The translations under genes were made by a program, and so were the position numbers. A DNA stretch of 64,000 nucleotides from Salegentibacter salarius (GTDB lineage Bacteria; Bacteroidota; Bacteroidia; Flavobacteriales; Flavobacteriaceae): contig NZ_FVZF01000003.1 of assembly GCF_900168265.1 (NCBI RefSeq), positions 1 to 64,000 of the forward strand, in the 5' to 3' direction. This document shows positions 32,657-41,332 of the stretch, one piece after another. Every line of letters starts with the position of its first letter. The first letter of the stretch is position 1. The notes beneath the pieces were generated by a model that worked only from the letters and a program-made list of their open reading frames with translations, was not told the DNA's origin and did not search any database.

Positions 32657-33523
32657 ATGGATACTAAAGAGCTTTTAAAAAAAGTAAGAAAGATTGAAAT
32701 AAAAACCCGGCGTTTGAGCGATCACGTTTTTGGCGGGGAATATCATTCTACTTTTAAAGGCCGCGGAATGACTTTTAGTGAAGTTAGGCAATACCAGTTT
32801 GGAGACGATGTTAGAAATATAGACTGGAACGTTACCGCGCGTTACAGCGAACCTTTTGTAAAGGTTTTTGAAGAAGAACGCGAACTTACCATGATGCTTA
32901 TGGTAGATGTTTCAGGTTCAGAATTCTTTGGAACAAAAGATCAGCTAAAAAAAGATGTGATCACCGAAATTGCGGCGACTTTGGCTTTTTCGGCTACACA
33001 AAACAACGACAAGATTGGGCTGATGCTTTTTTCAGATAAAATAGAGCTTTATATTCCGCCTAAAAAAGGACGTTATCATGTGCTTCGGATTATTAGAGAA
33101 TTAATAGAATTCAAGCCAGAATCTAAAAAAACCGATATTGCGGCAGCCATAAAATACCTTTCTAACGTGATGAAGAAAAAGGCGATAGTCTTTATGCTTT
33201 CAGATTTTATGGACGACGATTATCAGCAAACTTTAAAAATTGCAGGTAATAAACACGATGTTACCGGGATTAGAGTTTTTGATCCCGCCGAGGAGGAAAT
33301 TCCAAATTTAGGATTGGTACAAATGTTGGATGAGGAAACCGGAGAATTTGTCACTGTAAACACCGGTTCAAAATCGGTTAGAAAAAATTACGCTGAATAT
33401 TATCGTAGCCGGGCGGCTTATTTTAATGAAAGTTTCACCCTTAGTGGAGCCGGCGTTATCAATAATCGCGTAGATGAAAGCTACGTAAAAAAATTACTGG
33501 GTTATTTTAAAAGAAGAGGTTAA
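32657..33523 (+). CDS. DUF58 domain protein (Bat operon)
   Basis: Cytoplasmic VWA-like protein. The DUF58 signature DVRNIDWNVTARYSEPFVKV is at about 50-69, followed by VWA-like MMLMVDVSGSEFFG with the metal-site DxSxS pattern. 288 residues. Conserved second gene of MoxR-Bat loci, thought to act with MoxR on periplasmic VWA partners. 65 bases after moxR. Confidence 0.92.
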   Translation: MDTKELLKKVRKIEIKTRRLSDHVFGGEYHSTFKGRGMTFSEVRQYQFGDDVRNIDWNVTARYSEPFVKVFEEERELTMMLMVDVSGSEFFGTKDQLKKDVITEIAATLAFSATQNNDKIGLMLFSDKIELYIPPKKGRYHVLRIIRELIEFKPESKKTDIAAAIKYLSNVMKKKAIVFMLSDFMDDDYQQTLKIAGNKHDVTGIRVFDPAEEEIPNLGLVQMLDEETGEFVTVNTGSKSVRKNYAEYYRSRAAYFNESFTLSGAGVINNRVDESYVKKLLGYFKRRG

Positions 33524-33528
33524 GAAGA

Positions 33529-35163
33529 ATGAAAAATAGGTCTTTAACAACAATTACTATTTCCAAAGCGGCAACCTTGCTGCTTTTTCTGTTGTTGTCT
33601 TTTCAGTCTTTTGCCCAGCAACCAAAAGTAGATGCCGAAATAGATTCTACTTCGATCAAAATTGGAGAACAGGTTATTTATAGAATTGAAGTGGAGACCG
33701 ATTCTACCAATTTGGTGGTTTTTCCGGAAGGTCAAACCTTTGATCCTATGGAAATGGTGGAGTCTCTAGGAGCTGATACCACCACGATTGAAGATCGGTT
33801 TAAACTTTTAAAGAAATACTCGCTTACCCAATTTGATTCCGGTTCCTATACTATTCCTGAGCAGAAAATTATAATACAAAACCGGGAATACTTAACCGAT
33901 TCTTTTAGAGTTGAGGTGGCCGATGTAAAAGTAGATACTACTCGCCAGAAAATGTATCCTATAAAACCGGCGGTAGATGTGCCAGAACCCTTTGAGGTGC
34001 CAAACTGGGTTTGGTGGCTGCTTGCTGCATTGGTTGTTCTTGCGATTGCCTTTTATTTCTTCAGAGAAAAGAAGAAAAAGAAAGAAGAGGAACAGGAATT
34101 GCCGCCATATGAGCAGGCTATGCTTGAACTAAAGCAATTAGATAATTCTTCTTTACTGCCAAATAGAGAAATTAAAGAGTATTATTCTCAGCTTACGTTT
34201 AGTGTTAGAAAATACCTGGATAGAAAGATTTATGACAGGGCGCTAGAAAGCACCACGTCAGAACTTATCGTCTATTTAGAATTAAGAAAACAAGCTGGCG
34301 AATTAAGCTTGAAGGATAAATCTATAGATAATCTTCAGCAGTTATTAAAACGTGCCGATTTGGCCAAATTTGCCAATTCAAGACCCGATGTGATCACTGC
34401 AAAAAGCGATCGTACCAAAGTAGAGCATCTTATTAAAGACATTAGGCAGGTGGTTCCCGAACCGACAGAGGAGGAATTGATGCAGGATGAAAATTACCGA
34501 AAGGAAAAATTAAGGCGAAAAAGAAGAAATAAGATTATCGCTGTCCTTGGCGGAATTGTGGTCCTAGCCATTATAGTTATTACCGTTTTGGTGAATACCA
34601 AAGGCTTTGACTATGTACAGGATTCAGTTTTAGGGAATGAAACCAAAGAATTACTGGAAGGCGATTGGATTAGAAGTGAATACGGTACGCCACAAGTGAC
34701 CATCACTACGCCTGAAGTTTTGGTAAGAAAAACGGTAGATCGTGATGACGAACTCCAGGAAATGTTGCTGGGAAGCGAGACTTTTGACGCGGGAACCCTG
34801 GAAGGTAATTTATATACTTTATTGATCACCGGTCCGGTGAATCCGCAAGCTGATTTTGATTTGCAAAAAGCAGTAGATGGTATTTATGAGTCTTTAGAAG
34901 CCCAGGGCGCCCGAAATATCATAATGAAACAGGAAGATTTTTCTACTATAAATAATACTGAAGGAATAAAGGTTTTTGGAACTTTTGATCTTGAGAATCC
35001 GTTAACCGGCGGGCCAATTAAAAAGGAATATGCCATTCTAAATTTTGCTGCGAACGGCGGTTTTCAGCAAATTATGGTAGTGTTTAATGAAGATGATGAA
35101 TATGCCGAAGAGATTTCACAACGTATAGAGAGTTCGGTTCAATTAAAAAATCAGGCTAATTAA
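33529..35163 (+). CDS. Bat-operon membrane protein with two membrane segments
   Basis: Signal peptide TLLLFLLLSFQSFAQ, a BatD-like extracytoplasmic beta domain (about 30-145), a membrane helix at VWWLLAALVVLAIAFYFF (about 160-177), a cytoplasmic charged helical part, then a second membrane helix KIIAVLGGIVVLAIIVITV (about 337-356) and a C-terminal outer part of about 180 residues without a recognised domain. 544 residues. It holds the place between DUF58 and BatA found in flavobacterial loci. Its stop overlaps the batA start (TAATG). Function unknown beyond the locus. Confidence 0.75.
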   Translation: MKNRSLTTITISKAATLLLFLLLSFQSFAQQPKVDAEIDSTSIKIGEQVIYRIEVETDSTNLVVFPEGQTFDPMEMVESLGADTTTIEDRFKLLKKYSLTQFDSGSYTIPEQKIIIQNREYLTDSFRVEVADVKVDTTRQKMYPIKPAVDVPEPFEVPNWVWWLLAALVVLAIAFYFFREKKKKKEEEQELPPYEQAMLELKQLDNSSLLPNREIKEYYSQLTFSVRKYLDRKIYDRALESTTSELIVYLELRKQAGELSLKDKSIDNLQQLLKRADLAKFANSRPDVITAKSDRTKVEHLIKDIRQVVPEPTEEELMQDENYRKEKLRRKRRNKIIAVLGGIVVLAIIVITVLVNTKGFDYVQDSVLGNETKELLEGDWIRSEYGTPQVTITTPEVLVRKTVDRDDELQEMLLGSETFDAGTLEGNLYTLLITGPVNPQADFDLQKAVDGIYESLEAQGARNIIMKQEDFSTINNTEGIKVFGTFDLENPLTGGPIKKEYAILNFAANGGFQQIMVVFNEDDEYAEEISQRIESSVQLKNQAN

Positions 35164-36167
35164 TGTTTGCTAATTATACATTCGAAAATCCGGAGTTTTT
35201 CTGGCTGTTATTGCTGCTTTTGCCGGCAACGGCCTGGTATTTCTGGAAACGTAAGCAGCAAACTCCAGAGCTTAAAATGTCTAGCGTAAAAGGTTTTAAA
35301 GTAAAGCAATCGCTGCTTTCAAAATTAAAACCCGTGCTTTTTGTGCTGCGCTTACTGGCTTTAGCGCTGTTAATTACCGCTATGGCCAGGCCAAGAACAG
35401 TAGATGTTACTACCCAAAGCAGCAATATTCGAGGGATAGATATCGTGATGGCTATAGATGTTTCAGCAAGTATGTTGGCTCGGGATTTTGAGCCAAACCG
35501 ACTCGAATCTGTAAAAGAAGTTGGCGCAGAATTTATTGAAAATCGGCCTAACGATAGAATCGGCCTGGTGCTATTTGCAGGTGAGAGTTTCACCAAAACT
35601 CCAATTACTAGCGATAAAAGTATAGCCTTAAGGGCCATAGAAGAAATTGAATACAGTAATGTTCTGCAAAGCGGTACGGCAATTGGTTCTGGTTTGGCAA
35701 CTTCTGTGAACAGGTTAAAAGATAGTGATGCCAAAAGCAAGGTGATTATTTTATTGACCGATGGGGTGAATAATTCAGGGTTTATAGATCCTAAAATTGC
35801 CAGTGAGTTGGCAGTAGAATTCGGGATTAAAACCTATACTATTGGGGTGGGAAGTAATGGTAATGCATTAACTCCCGTAGGAATTTTGCCTAACGGAAGA
35901 TTTCAATATGGCGTGCAAAAAGTAGAAATTGACGAAGCGCTATTACAGCAAATTGCCGCAGATACCGGCGGAGAATATTTTAGGGCTACCAATAACGAAA
36001 AACTGGAGGAGATCTATGAAGAAATAGACAGCCTCGAAAAATCTGAAATTGAAGAATTCAGATATTATAATTATACCGAAAAATTTAGGCCTTATGTGCT
36101 ATTGGCGCTTGGGTTGCTACTTTTTGAAGTGGTCTTGAGATATACTGTATTTAAAGGCTTTATTTAA
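35163..36167 (+). CDS. batA: BatA, VWA-domain membrane protein
   Basis: Aerotolerance-locus protein with a von Willebrand factor A domain. Membrane helices lie at 12-28 (FFWLLLLLLPATAWYFW), 57-73 and the C-terminus (YVLLALGLLLFEVVLRY); the VWA domain between them carries a full metal-site motif Asp99-x-Ser101-x-Ser103 (AIDVSASML) and a second Asp in LLTDGVNNSG. 334 residues. Probably complexes with BatB and the MoxR ATPase. Translationally coupled to the gene before. Confidence 0.93.
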   Translation: MFANYTFENPEFFWLLLLLLPATAWYFWKRKQQTPELKMSSVKGFKVKQSLLSKLKPVLFVLRLLALALLITAMARPRTVDVTTQSSNIRGIDIVMAIDVSASMLARDFEPNRLESVKEVGAEFIENRPNDRIGLVLFAGESFTKTPITSDKSIALRAIEEIEYSNVLQSGTAIGSGLATSVNRLKDSDAKSKVIILLTDGVNNSGFIDPKIASELAVEFGIKTYTIGVGSNGNALTPVGILPNGRFQYGVQKVEIDEALLQQIAADTGGEYFRATNNEKLEEIYEEIDSLEKSEIEEFRYYNYTEKFRPYVLLALGLLLFEVVLRYTVFKGFI

Positions 36168-36185
36168 AATCTGAAAGGAAGTTTA

Positions 36186-37232
36186 ATGATCTTAGAAGAG
36201 AAAATATATTTATGGCTTTTACTGCTTATTCCGGCGGTACTGCTGTTGTATCTTGTTTTTAGAATATGGCAAAAACGTGCCCGTTCTAAATTTGCTAAGC
36301 CAGAACTTCTAGGTTATTTATCACCAAACAGGTCTTCATTTAAGCCATTTTTAAAGGTTTTATTTATTGTATTTGCTCTGGCTGGTTTGGTTTTAGCACT
36401 CGTTAACCCTAAAATAGGATCGCAATTAGAAACCGTAAAGCGTGAAGGTGTAGATATTGTTTTTGCTGTAGATGTTTCTAAAAGTATGGAGGCCGAAGAT
36501 ATTGCGCCAAATCGTTTGGAAAAATCTAAACAATTAGTTCGGCAAATAATTGGCAATTTAGGAAGTGACCGTGTAGGGATTATCGCCTATGCCGGCAGTG
36601 CTTTTCCGCAGTTACCAATTACCACAGATTACGGCTCGGCTGAAATGTTCCTGGAGAGTTTGAATACCGATATGATCTCCTCACAAGGAACGGCAATTGG
36701 AGACGCGATAGACCTTGCAACCGGCTTTTTTGACGATAACCAGCAAACCAATAGGGTGATGTTCATACTTAGTGATGGTGAAGATCACGGTGGAAACATT
36801 GAAGACATGGCCAGGCAGGCTGCAGAAGCTGGGATTAGAATTTACACTATTGGAGTAGGAACAACCAAAGGCGGACCAATTCCTATAAAAAGAAATGGCG
36901 TAGTTCAGAATTATAAGAAAGACAACCAGGGAGAAACGGTTATTACCAAACTGGATCCTGCAATACTCCAGGAAATTGCTGAAGAAGCTAATGGCGAGTA
37001 TATTGACGGAAGTGTAACCGCAGAAGTCACCGAGAAAGTACAGGAAGAGTTGCTTACCATTGAAAAAACAGAATTTGAAGCCAAACAATTTGCCGATTAT
37101 AAATCGCAGTTTCAGTGGTTTGTTGGTTTGGCAATTTTATTACTGTTGCTAGACATATTTATGCTGGAACGAAAAACCGGCTGGATAAGAAGACTTAATT
37201 TATTCAACGAAAAGAGAAAAACAGAAGAGTGA
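36186..37232 (+). CDS. batB: BatB, VWA-domain membrane protein
   Basis: Second VWA protein of the locus, a paralogue of BatA with the same layout: helices at 9-27 and 57-73, VWA domain with Asp96-x-Ser98-x-Ser100 (AVDVSKSME) and FILSDGEDHGG, and a terminal helix FVGLAILLLLLDIFML. 348 residues. 18 bases after batA. The spacer to batC is long (103 bases) and contains a repeat. Confidence 0.93.
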   Translation: MILEEKIYLWLLLLIPAVLLLYLVFRIWQKRARSKFAKPELLGYLSPNRSSFKPFLKVLFIVFALAGLVLALVNPKIGSQLETVKREGVDIVFAVDVSKSMEAEDIAPNRLEKSKQLVRQIIGNLGSDRVGIIAYAGSAFPQLPITTDYGSAEMFLESLNTDMISSQGTAIGDAIDLATGFFDDNQQTNRVMFILSDGEDHGGNIEDMARQAAEAGIRIYTIGVGTTKGGPIPIKRNGVVQNYKKDNQGETVITKLDPAILQEIAEEANGEYIDGSVTAEVTEKVQEELLTIEKTEFEAKQFADYKSQFQWFVGLAILLLLLDIFMLERKTGWIRRLNLFNEKRKTEE

Positions 37233-37259
37233 TAGAATGAGAGGTTTTTCAGCAAACAT

Positions 37260-37310
37260 ATTACTCGATAATCGTGGGTTAAATGCTTCGGGGCTTGCTT
37301 CGAAATTCAA
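37260..37310. repeat. TTACTCGATAATCG repeat inside the Bat operon
   Basis: TTACTCGATAATCGTGGGTT, AAATGCTTCGG and GCTTGCTTCGAAATTCAAA; the first part matches 1079 and 4337 and the last matches 1155-1170. It fills the batB-batC spacer, and an apparent ATG at 37237 reads through it into batC, which is why that longer start is rejected. Confidence 0.55.
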
Positions 37311-37335
37311 ATATTCCTTTTTTTCGGAATACTTA

Positions 37336-38205
37336 ATGAGCTTTCTTCGGGGTGGTTTATTTGTAATTTTTGGCTTGTTATTTTCATTTCAAGTTGGTGC
37401 TCAGCAACAAAATGATAAGGAAAGAGAAAAGGCCCAGAAAGAAGCACTGCAACTTATGCAGGAAGCCGATGAAGCGCTGGGAGATAATAATTTCCCGGCA
37501 GCAGAAGCCGCTTATAGAAAAGCGATAGCTAAAGATCCAGAGAGTAGTGCTGCGCGGTATAATATGGGAAATATGTATTACACCCGAGAAAATACACCGC
37601 AAGCCGCACAACGTTTTAAGCAGGCTGCTGAGGTTGCCGATACTAAAGAGGCAAAACACCAGGCCAATCATAATCTTGGGAATGCTTATATGAAGCAAAA
37701 AAAGTATCAGGAAGCCGTAGACGCTTATAAAGATGCTTTAAGGAATAACCCTACCGATGATGAGACCCGTTACAACCTGGCGCTAGCCAAGAAAATGCTG
37801 GAAGAACAGCAGCAAGACCAGAATCAGGATGGTGGCGATAATGAAAATCAGGATCAGGAAAACAAAGATCAGAAGAATCAGGACCAGGAAAATAAAGAGA
37901 ACCAGGATCAACAAGATCAAAGTGGCGAAGGGGAGAATGAAGGAGATCAGGATCAGCAAGAGAAAGATCAGGAAGAGAAGGAAGGCGATCAGGATGAGAA
38001 AGAGCAGCCAGATGGCGAGGGTGACCAGGAAGAAAAGGAAAAACAACCACAACAAGGCCAGCCGCAACCCACGCAAGGACAGTTGTCTCCAGAGCAAATA
38101 CAGAGTTTGTTAGAGGCTATGAATAACGAAGAAAGAAAAGTGCAGGATAAAATAAATGCAGAAAAACAAAAAGGTGCCAAAGTGAAATCTGAAAAAGATT
38201 GGTAA
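37336..38205 (+). CDS. batC: BatC, TPR protein with Gln/Glu/Asp-rich tail
   Basis: Signal peptide LRGGLFVIFGLLFSFQVGAQ, then two to three tetratricopeptide repeats (NFPAAEAAYRKAIAKDPESS, AARYNMGNMYYT, YQEAVDAYKDALRNNPTDDE), then a low-complexity tail made of Q, E, D, N and K (about 165-265) and a short conserved end LSPEQIQSLLEAMNNEERK. 289 residues from ATG 37336. Periplasmic or membrane-attached. The tail composition is usual for BatC in the phylum. Confidence 0.9.
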   Translation: MSFLRGGLFVIFGLLFSFQVGAQQQNDKEREKAQKEALQLMQEADEALGDNNFPAAEAAYRKAIAKDPESSAARYNMGNMYYTRENTPQAAQRFKQAAEVADTKEAKHQANHNLGNAYMKQKKYQEAVDAYKDALRNNPTDDETRYNLALAKKMLEEQQQDQNQDGGDNENQDQENKDQKNQDQENKENQDQQDQSGEGENEGDQDQQEKDQEEKEGDQDEKEQPDGEGDQEEKEKQPQQGQPQPTQGQLSPEQIQSLLEAMNNEERKVQDKINAEKQKGAKVKSEKDW

Positions 38206-38263
38206 AATTTTTGATACATTTCTTTCCAAAATCATACTTATCTTAAAGAAAAGGATTTTATAG

Positions 38264-40015
38264 ATGAAGTTGAAATTTTTAATACTTAGCATTTTATTTT
38301 TTGCCGGCCTTAGTTTACAGGCCCAGGTGAGGTTCGAGGCCAAAGTGAGCAAGGACAAACTTGGGGTGAACGAACGCCTTAGGGTAGATTTTGAAATGAA
38401 CCAGGACGGCGATAATTTCCGGCCACCTTCTTTTGATGGGTTTACCGTAGTGGGCGGCCCTAACCAGGCGGTGAGTAACCGTTGGATTAATGGCGACCGT
38501 ACGTATTCCAAAACCTATTCGTATTACCTGCAACCAAATTCACGGGGAAGAAAAACCATTGCCCAGGCAGAAATAACCGTAGACGATAAGATCTATAAAA
38601 CTACACCGGTAGATGTTGAAGTTACTGCTGCAGTAGAAAAACCTACCGATGGCGATGATTCAGAATTAATAGCTTCAGATAATCTGCATTTGGTGGCAGA
38701 GGTTTCTGATGCGACCCCTTATTTAAACGAAGGTATTACAGTAGTTTATAAGCTATATGTGAGTCCGCGAATTAGTGTTAGTAATTTCCGGGAAGTAGAC
38801 AGTCCTAAATTTTCAGATTTCTGGAGTCAAAATATCGAAATAAGAGAATTAAGACCGGAAAATGGCGAATATCGGGGAGAGCCCTATCGTTATGTAGTAC
38901 TTAAAAAAGCAGTGCTTTATCCGCAGAAAACGGGAGAACTGGAACTGGAGCCACTTACTTTGTCGGTTTCGGTAGATGTGCCCAGTGACCGGAGAGATAT
39001 TTTTGGAAGCAGAATTTACAAAACTATAAATAAAACAGTTGCTGCCGGCACCAGGACCATAGATGTTAAACCATTGCCAGATGGGAAACCGGCGGGATTT
39101 ACCGGTGCGGTTGGCAAATTTAGTATGGATGTGAGTACCACCAAGGAGAAGCTGAAAGCTTCAGAATCTTTGGAAGCTAAAGTGGAAATTAGAGGAAACG
39201 GAAATTTAAATTTATTTGAGTTACCGGCTTTAGAAGTACCATCTTCTTTAGAAATGTATAGTCCTGAAAGAAAAGAGAACGTTACCACAACGCTTAACGG
39301 GAAACAGGGAAGTATTATAGATAGTTATACTATTGTGCCTACACGTAAGGGCCAATATCCAATTAAACCGCTTAATTTCTCTTATTTTGATCCTCAGAGC
39401 GAAACCTATAAAACCCTTTCTTCCCAGGAAATTGTGATAGATGTGGAAGAAGGTCCAGCCACTGGAGGAAATGCTGTTGCTGGTAATACCAGGCAATCTG
39501 TTAACCTGCCTTCAGAGCAATTCAGGTTTATAAAAACAAATACCAATTTAAAACCTTTAGATCAGCAGGCATTTTTTAGGTCCTGGACTTTTTGGGGTTC
39601 TTTGTTTTTACCTTTTGCAGCCATTCCGCTATTTATTTTATTCGGAAAAAGGAGAGAGGCTAAAGCAGCTGATGTTACCGGAAACAGGAGAAAGAAAGCC
39701 GATAAGCTGGCGCGAAAATATCTTTCTGAAGCGAAGAAGAACCTTGGCGATCAGCAAAGCTTTTACGAGTCGCTAGAACGGGCAATGCATAATTATTTGA
39801 AGGCGAAATTGCATATCCAAACTGCCGAAATGAGTAAGGAAAGGATTTCAGAAATATTAAAAGAAAAAAATGTTGCTGATGAAACTTCAACCGAATTTAT
39901 CGAGGTATTAAAGAGTTGCGAATTTGCCCGCTACACCCCGGCATCAAATACTGCACAGCACGACGATTACGATAAGGCAGTGAAAGTAATTTCCAAACTT
40001 GACAAAGATTTGTAA
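38264..40015 (+). CDS. batD: BatD, oxygen-tolerance protein
   Basis: Exported protein of the BatD family: signal peptide LILSILFFAGLSLQAQ, several beta-sandwich domains starting VRFEAKVSKDKLGVNERLRV, and a membrane helix near 445-463 (TFWGSLFLPFAAIPLFILF) followed by a basic cytoplasmic helical end containing YLKAKLHIQTAEMSKERI. 583 residues. 58 bases after batC; its stop codon is one base before the batE ATG. Confidence 0.93.
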   Translation: MKLKFLILSILFFAGLSLQAQVRFEAKVSKDKLGVNERLRVDFEMNQDGDNFRPPSFDGFTVVGGPNQAVSNRWINGDRTYSKTYSYYLQPNSRGRKTIAQAEITVDDKIYKTTPVDVEVTAAVEKPTDGDDSELIASDNLHLVAEVSDATPYLNEGITVVYKLYVSPRISVSNFREVDSPKFSDFWSQNIEIRELRPENGEYRGEPYRYVVLKKAVLYPQKTGELELEPLTLSVSVDVPSDRRDIFGSRIYKTINKTVAAGTRTIDVKPLPDGKPAGFTGAVGKFSMDVSTTKEKLKASESLEAKVEIRGNGNLNLFELPALEVPSSLEMYSPERKENVTTTLNGKQGSIIDSYTIVPTRKGQYPIKPLNFSYFDPQSETYKTLSSQEIVIDVEEGPATGGNAVAGNTRQSVNLPSEQFRFIKTNTNLKPLDQQAFFRSWTFWGSLFLPFAAIPLFILFGKRREAKAADVTGNRRKKADKLARKYLSEAKKNLGDQQSFYESLERAMHNYLKAKLHIQTAEMSKERISEILKEKNVADETSTEFIEVLKSCEFARYTPASNTAQHDDYDKAVKVISKLDKDL

Positions 40016-40016
40016 T

Positions 40017-40766
40017 ATGAAAAAACAGGTATTTATATTACTCCTATTTTTATCGTCTTTGGCGCAGGCTCAAAACCCAGAGCTTTTTGAAGAAGCTAAT
40101 GATGCATATGCAAACGACGATTTTGAAACTGCCATAACCAAATATGAAAAGATCCTTGAGAACGGGGAGACCTCGGTGGCGGTTTATTATAACCTTGGGA
40201 ATGCACATTATAAATTAAATAATGTAGCCCCCAGCATTTATTATTTTGAGAAGGCGCTTCAGTTAGATCCTACCGATGAAGATGTGCAAAACAACATAGA
40301 ATTTGCAAGAAGCATGACTATTGATGATATTCCGGTGAACGAAGAAACCGGTTTTCAGAAGAAGATTAATAGTTTTATTTCTACTTTTTCCTATAATACC
40401 TGGGCTTACCTGGCTATCGCCTTATCCATAACTTTTGTTATTTTATTTTTGCTTTATTATTTCAGTCGAAATTCTTTACAAAAGCGGATCTTCTTTGGAG
40501 TGGCAATCTTTGCTTTTCTACTAGGTGGTATTTCAGTGTTTTTTGCATTTCAGCAACAGGAAATTCAGTTTAATAATCAATTTGCTATAATTTTTGCTGA
40601 AGAAGCTCCGGTAAAAAATGAGCCATCACAAAGAGGAGAGGCTGCATTTAGTCTTCACGCCGGTACTAAAACAAGGGTGTTGGAAGATTACCAGGAATGG
40701 GTGAAAATAGAGCTTCCAAACGGTACACAGGGATGGATAGAAAATAATAATTTGAAGCGACTATAA
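40017..40766 (+). CDS. batE: BatE, TPR and SH3-type protein
   Basis: Signal peptide VFILLLFLSSLAQAQ, TPR repeats (NDAYANDDFETAITKYEKIL and VYYNLGNAHYKLNN), two membrane helices (about 133-153 and 160-180: WAYLAIALSITFVILFLLYY and IFFGVAIFAFLLGGISVFF), and an SH3-like C-terminus, EEAPVKNEPSQRGEAAFSLH to VKIELPNGTQGWIENNNL. 249 residues from ATG 40017; an in-frame ATG 18 bases earlier lies inside batD. Last gene of the Bat operon. Confidence 0.92.
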   Translation: MKKQVFILLLFLSSLAQAQNPELFEEANDAYANDDFETAITKYEKILENGETSVAVYYNLGNAHYKLNNVAPSIYYFEKALQLDPTDEDVQNNIEFARSMTIDDIPVNEETGFQKKINSFISTFSYNTWAYLAIALSITFVILFLLYYFSRNSLQKRIFFGVAIFAFLLGGISVFFAFQQQEIQFNNQFAIIFAEEAPVKNEPSQRGEAAFSLHAGTKTRVLEDYQEWVKIELPNGTQGWIENNNLKRL

Positions 40767-40831
40767 GAAATATTGATATTAGTTTAACATTAAAGTATGA
40801 GTTTTTCTTTTTAATTAGAAGCATTTCTTAT

Positions 40832-40839
40832 TATTTTTG
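40832..40839 (+). promoter_or_regulatory. Promoter box TATTTTTG, leaderless position
   Basis: Exact TAnnTTTG ending five bases before the ATG of the small secreted protein gene; the transcript should begin at about the start codon. Confidence 0.6.
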
Positions 40840-40844
40840 CCGCT

Positions 40845-41135
40845 ATGAAAAGATTGGCCTACATACTAACCTTCGTATTTATGGCGTTTATAGCAACGCC
40901 AAGTATTGTAGCCTATATTGATAATTCTGTAGATGTTTCTTTTGCATTTAACGTGAATGAAGAAGAAAGTTCTTCAAAAAATGAGATCAATCTGGAATTT
41001 AATCTGGAGGAACATCATTCTAATTACGCCAGCATACATTATCTACAGGAACATACTCATACCGAAGACATTTACACAGAAAGCTACCCAATAGTATTTC
41101 TGGATATTATTTGCCCCCCGCCCAAAAGCGCTTAA
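40845..41135 (+). CDS. Small secreted acidic protein upstream of SulP
   Basis: 96 residues. The N-terminus LAYILTFVFMAFIATPSIVA is a signal peptide or single membrane helix; the rest is acidic and His-rich (EEHHSNYASIHYLQEHTHTE) and ends in DIICPPPKSA. I do not recognise a domain. Similar short proteins with the TPSIVAYIDN phrase occur in other flavobacteria beside transporter genes, from memory only. About 200 bases before sulP on the same strand, so it may be cotranscribed. His-rich acidic segment could bind metal; that is a guess. Confidence 0.7.
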   Translation: MKRLAYILTFVFMAFIATPSIVAYIDNSVDVSFAFNVNEEESSSKNEINLEFNLEEHHSNYASIHYLQEHTHTEDIYTESYPIVFLDIICPPPKSA

Positions 41136-41256
41136 TCTAATTTAACTTTTACTGAATTTTTATAAACTTTCGGCAACATTTTGCAGTGAAATCACTTTGG
41201 CATTTATGTCTTTGTGTGTCAAAAATTCTATTCGATTATTTAAAAATTAGATTACA

Positions 41257-41312
41257 GAGATCAATCCAAAAAAGAACTTCAGGGAATATAAACTCCTGAA
41301 GAAATTGATCTC
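41257..41312 (+). promoter_or_regulatory. Two-tier hairpin in the sulP leader
   Basis: Outer stem GAGATCAAT (41257-41265) with ATTGATCTC (41304-41312), inner stem CTTCAGG (41277-41283) with CCTGAAG (41295-41301), internal loop between. It ends 20 bases before the sulP ATG. Could be a regulatory leader, an mRNA stabiliser or a double operator. Both stems are perfect, so the strand is inferred from the gene. Confidence 0.45.
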
Positions 41313-41332
41313 AACTTAATAAAGCGTTTTAT

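Noticed and set aside
35174-35740. 188-codon open frame antisense to batA
   Set aside because: Lies fully inside a confidently identified VWA gene, is Ser/Leu-rich without domains, and no promoter was seen.
37237-37335. Longer start for batC reading through the batB-batC spacer
   Set aside because: The extra residues translate a dispersed repeat, and the signal peptide begins at the ATG at 37336.
37751-38113. Several open frames on both strands of the batC tail
   Set aside because: They are by-products of the low-complexity Gln/Glu/Asp coding repeat and have no start context or recognisable product.
41136-41332. Known riboswitch upstream of sulP
   Set aside because: The hairpins do not match any riboswitch core I can recall (SAM, fluoride, preQ1, c-di-GMP); kept only as an unassigned leader structure.
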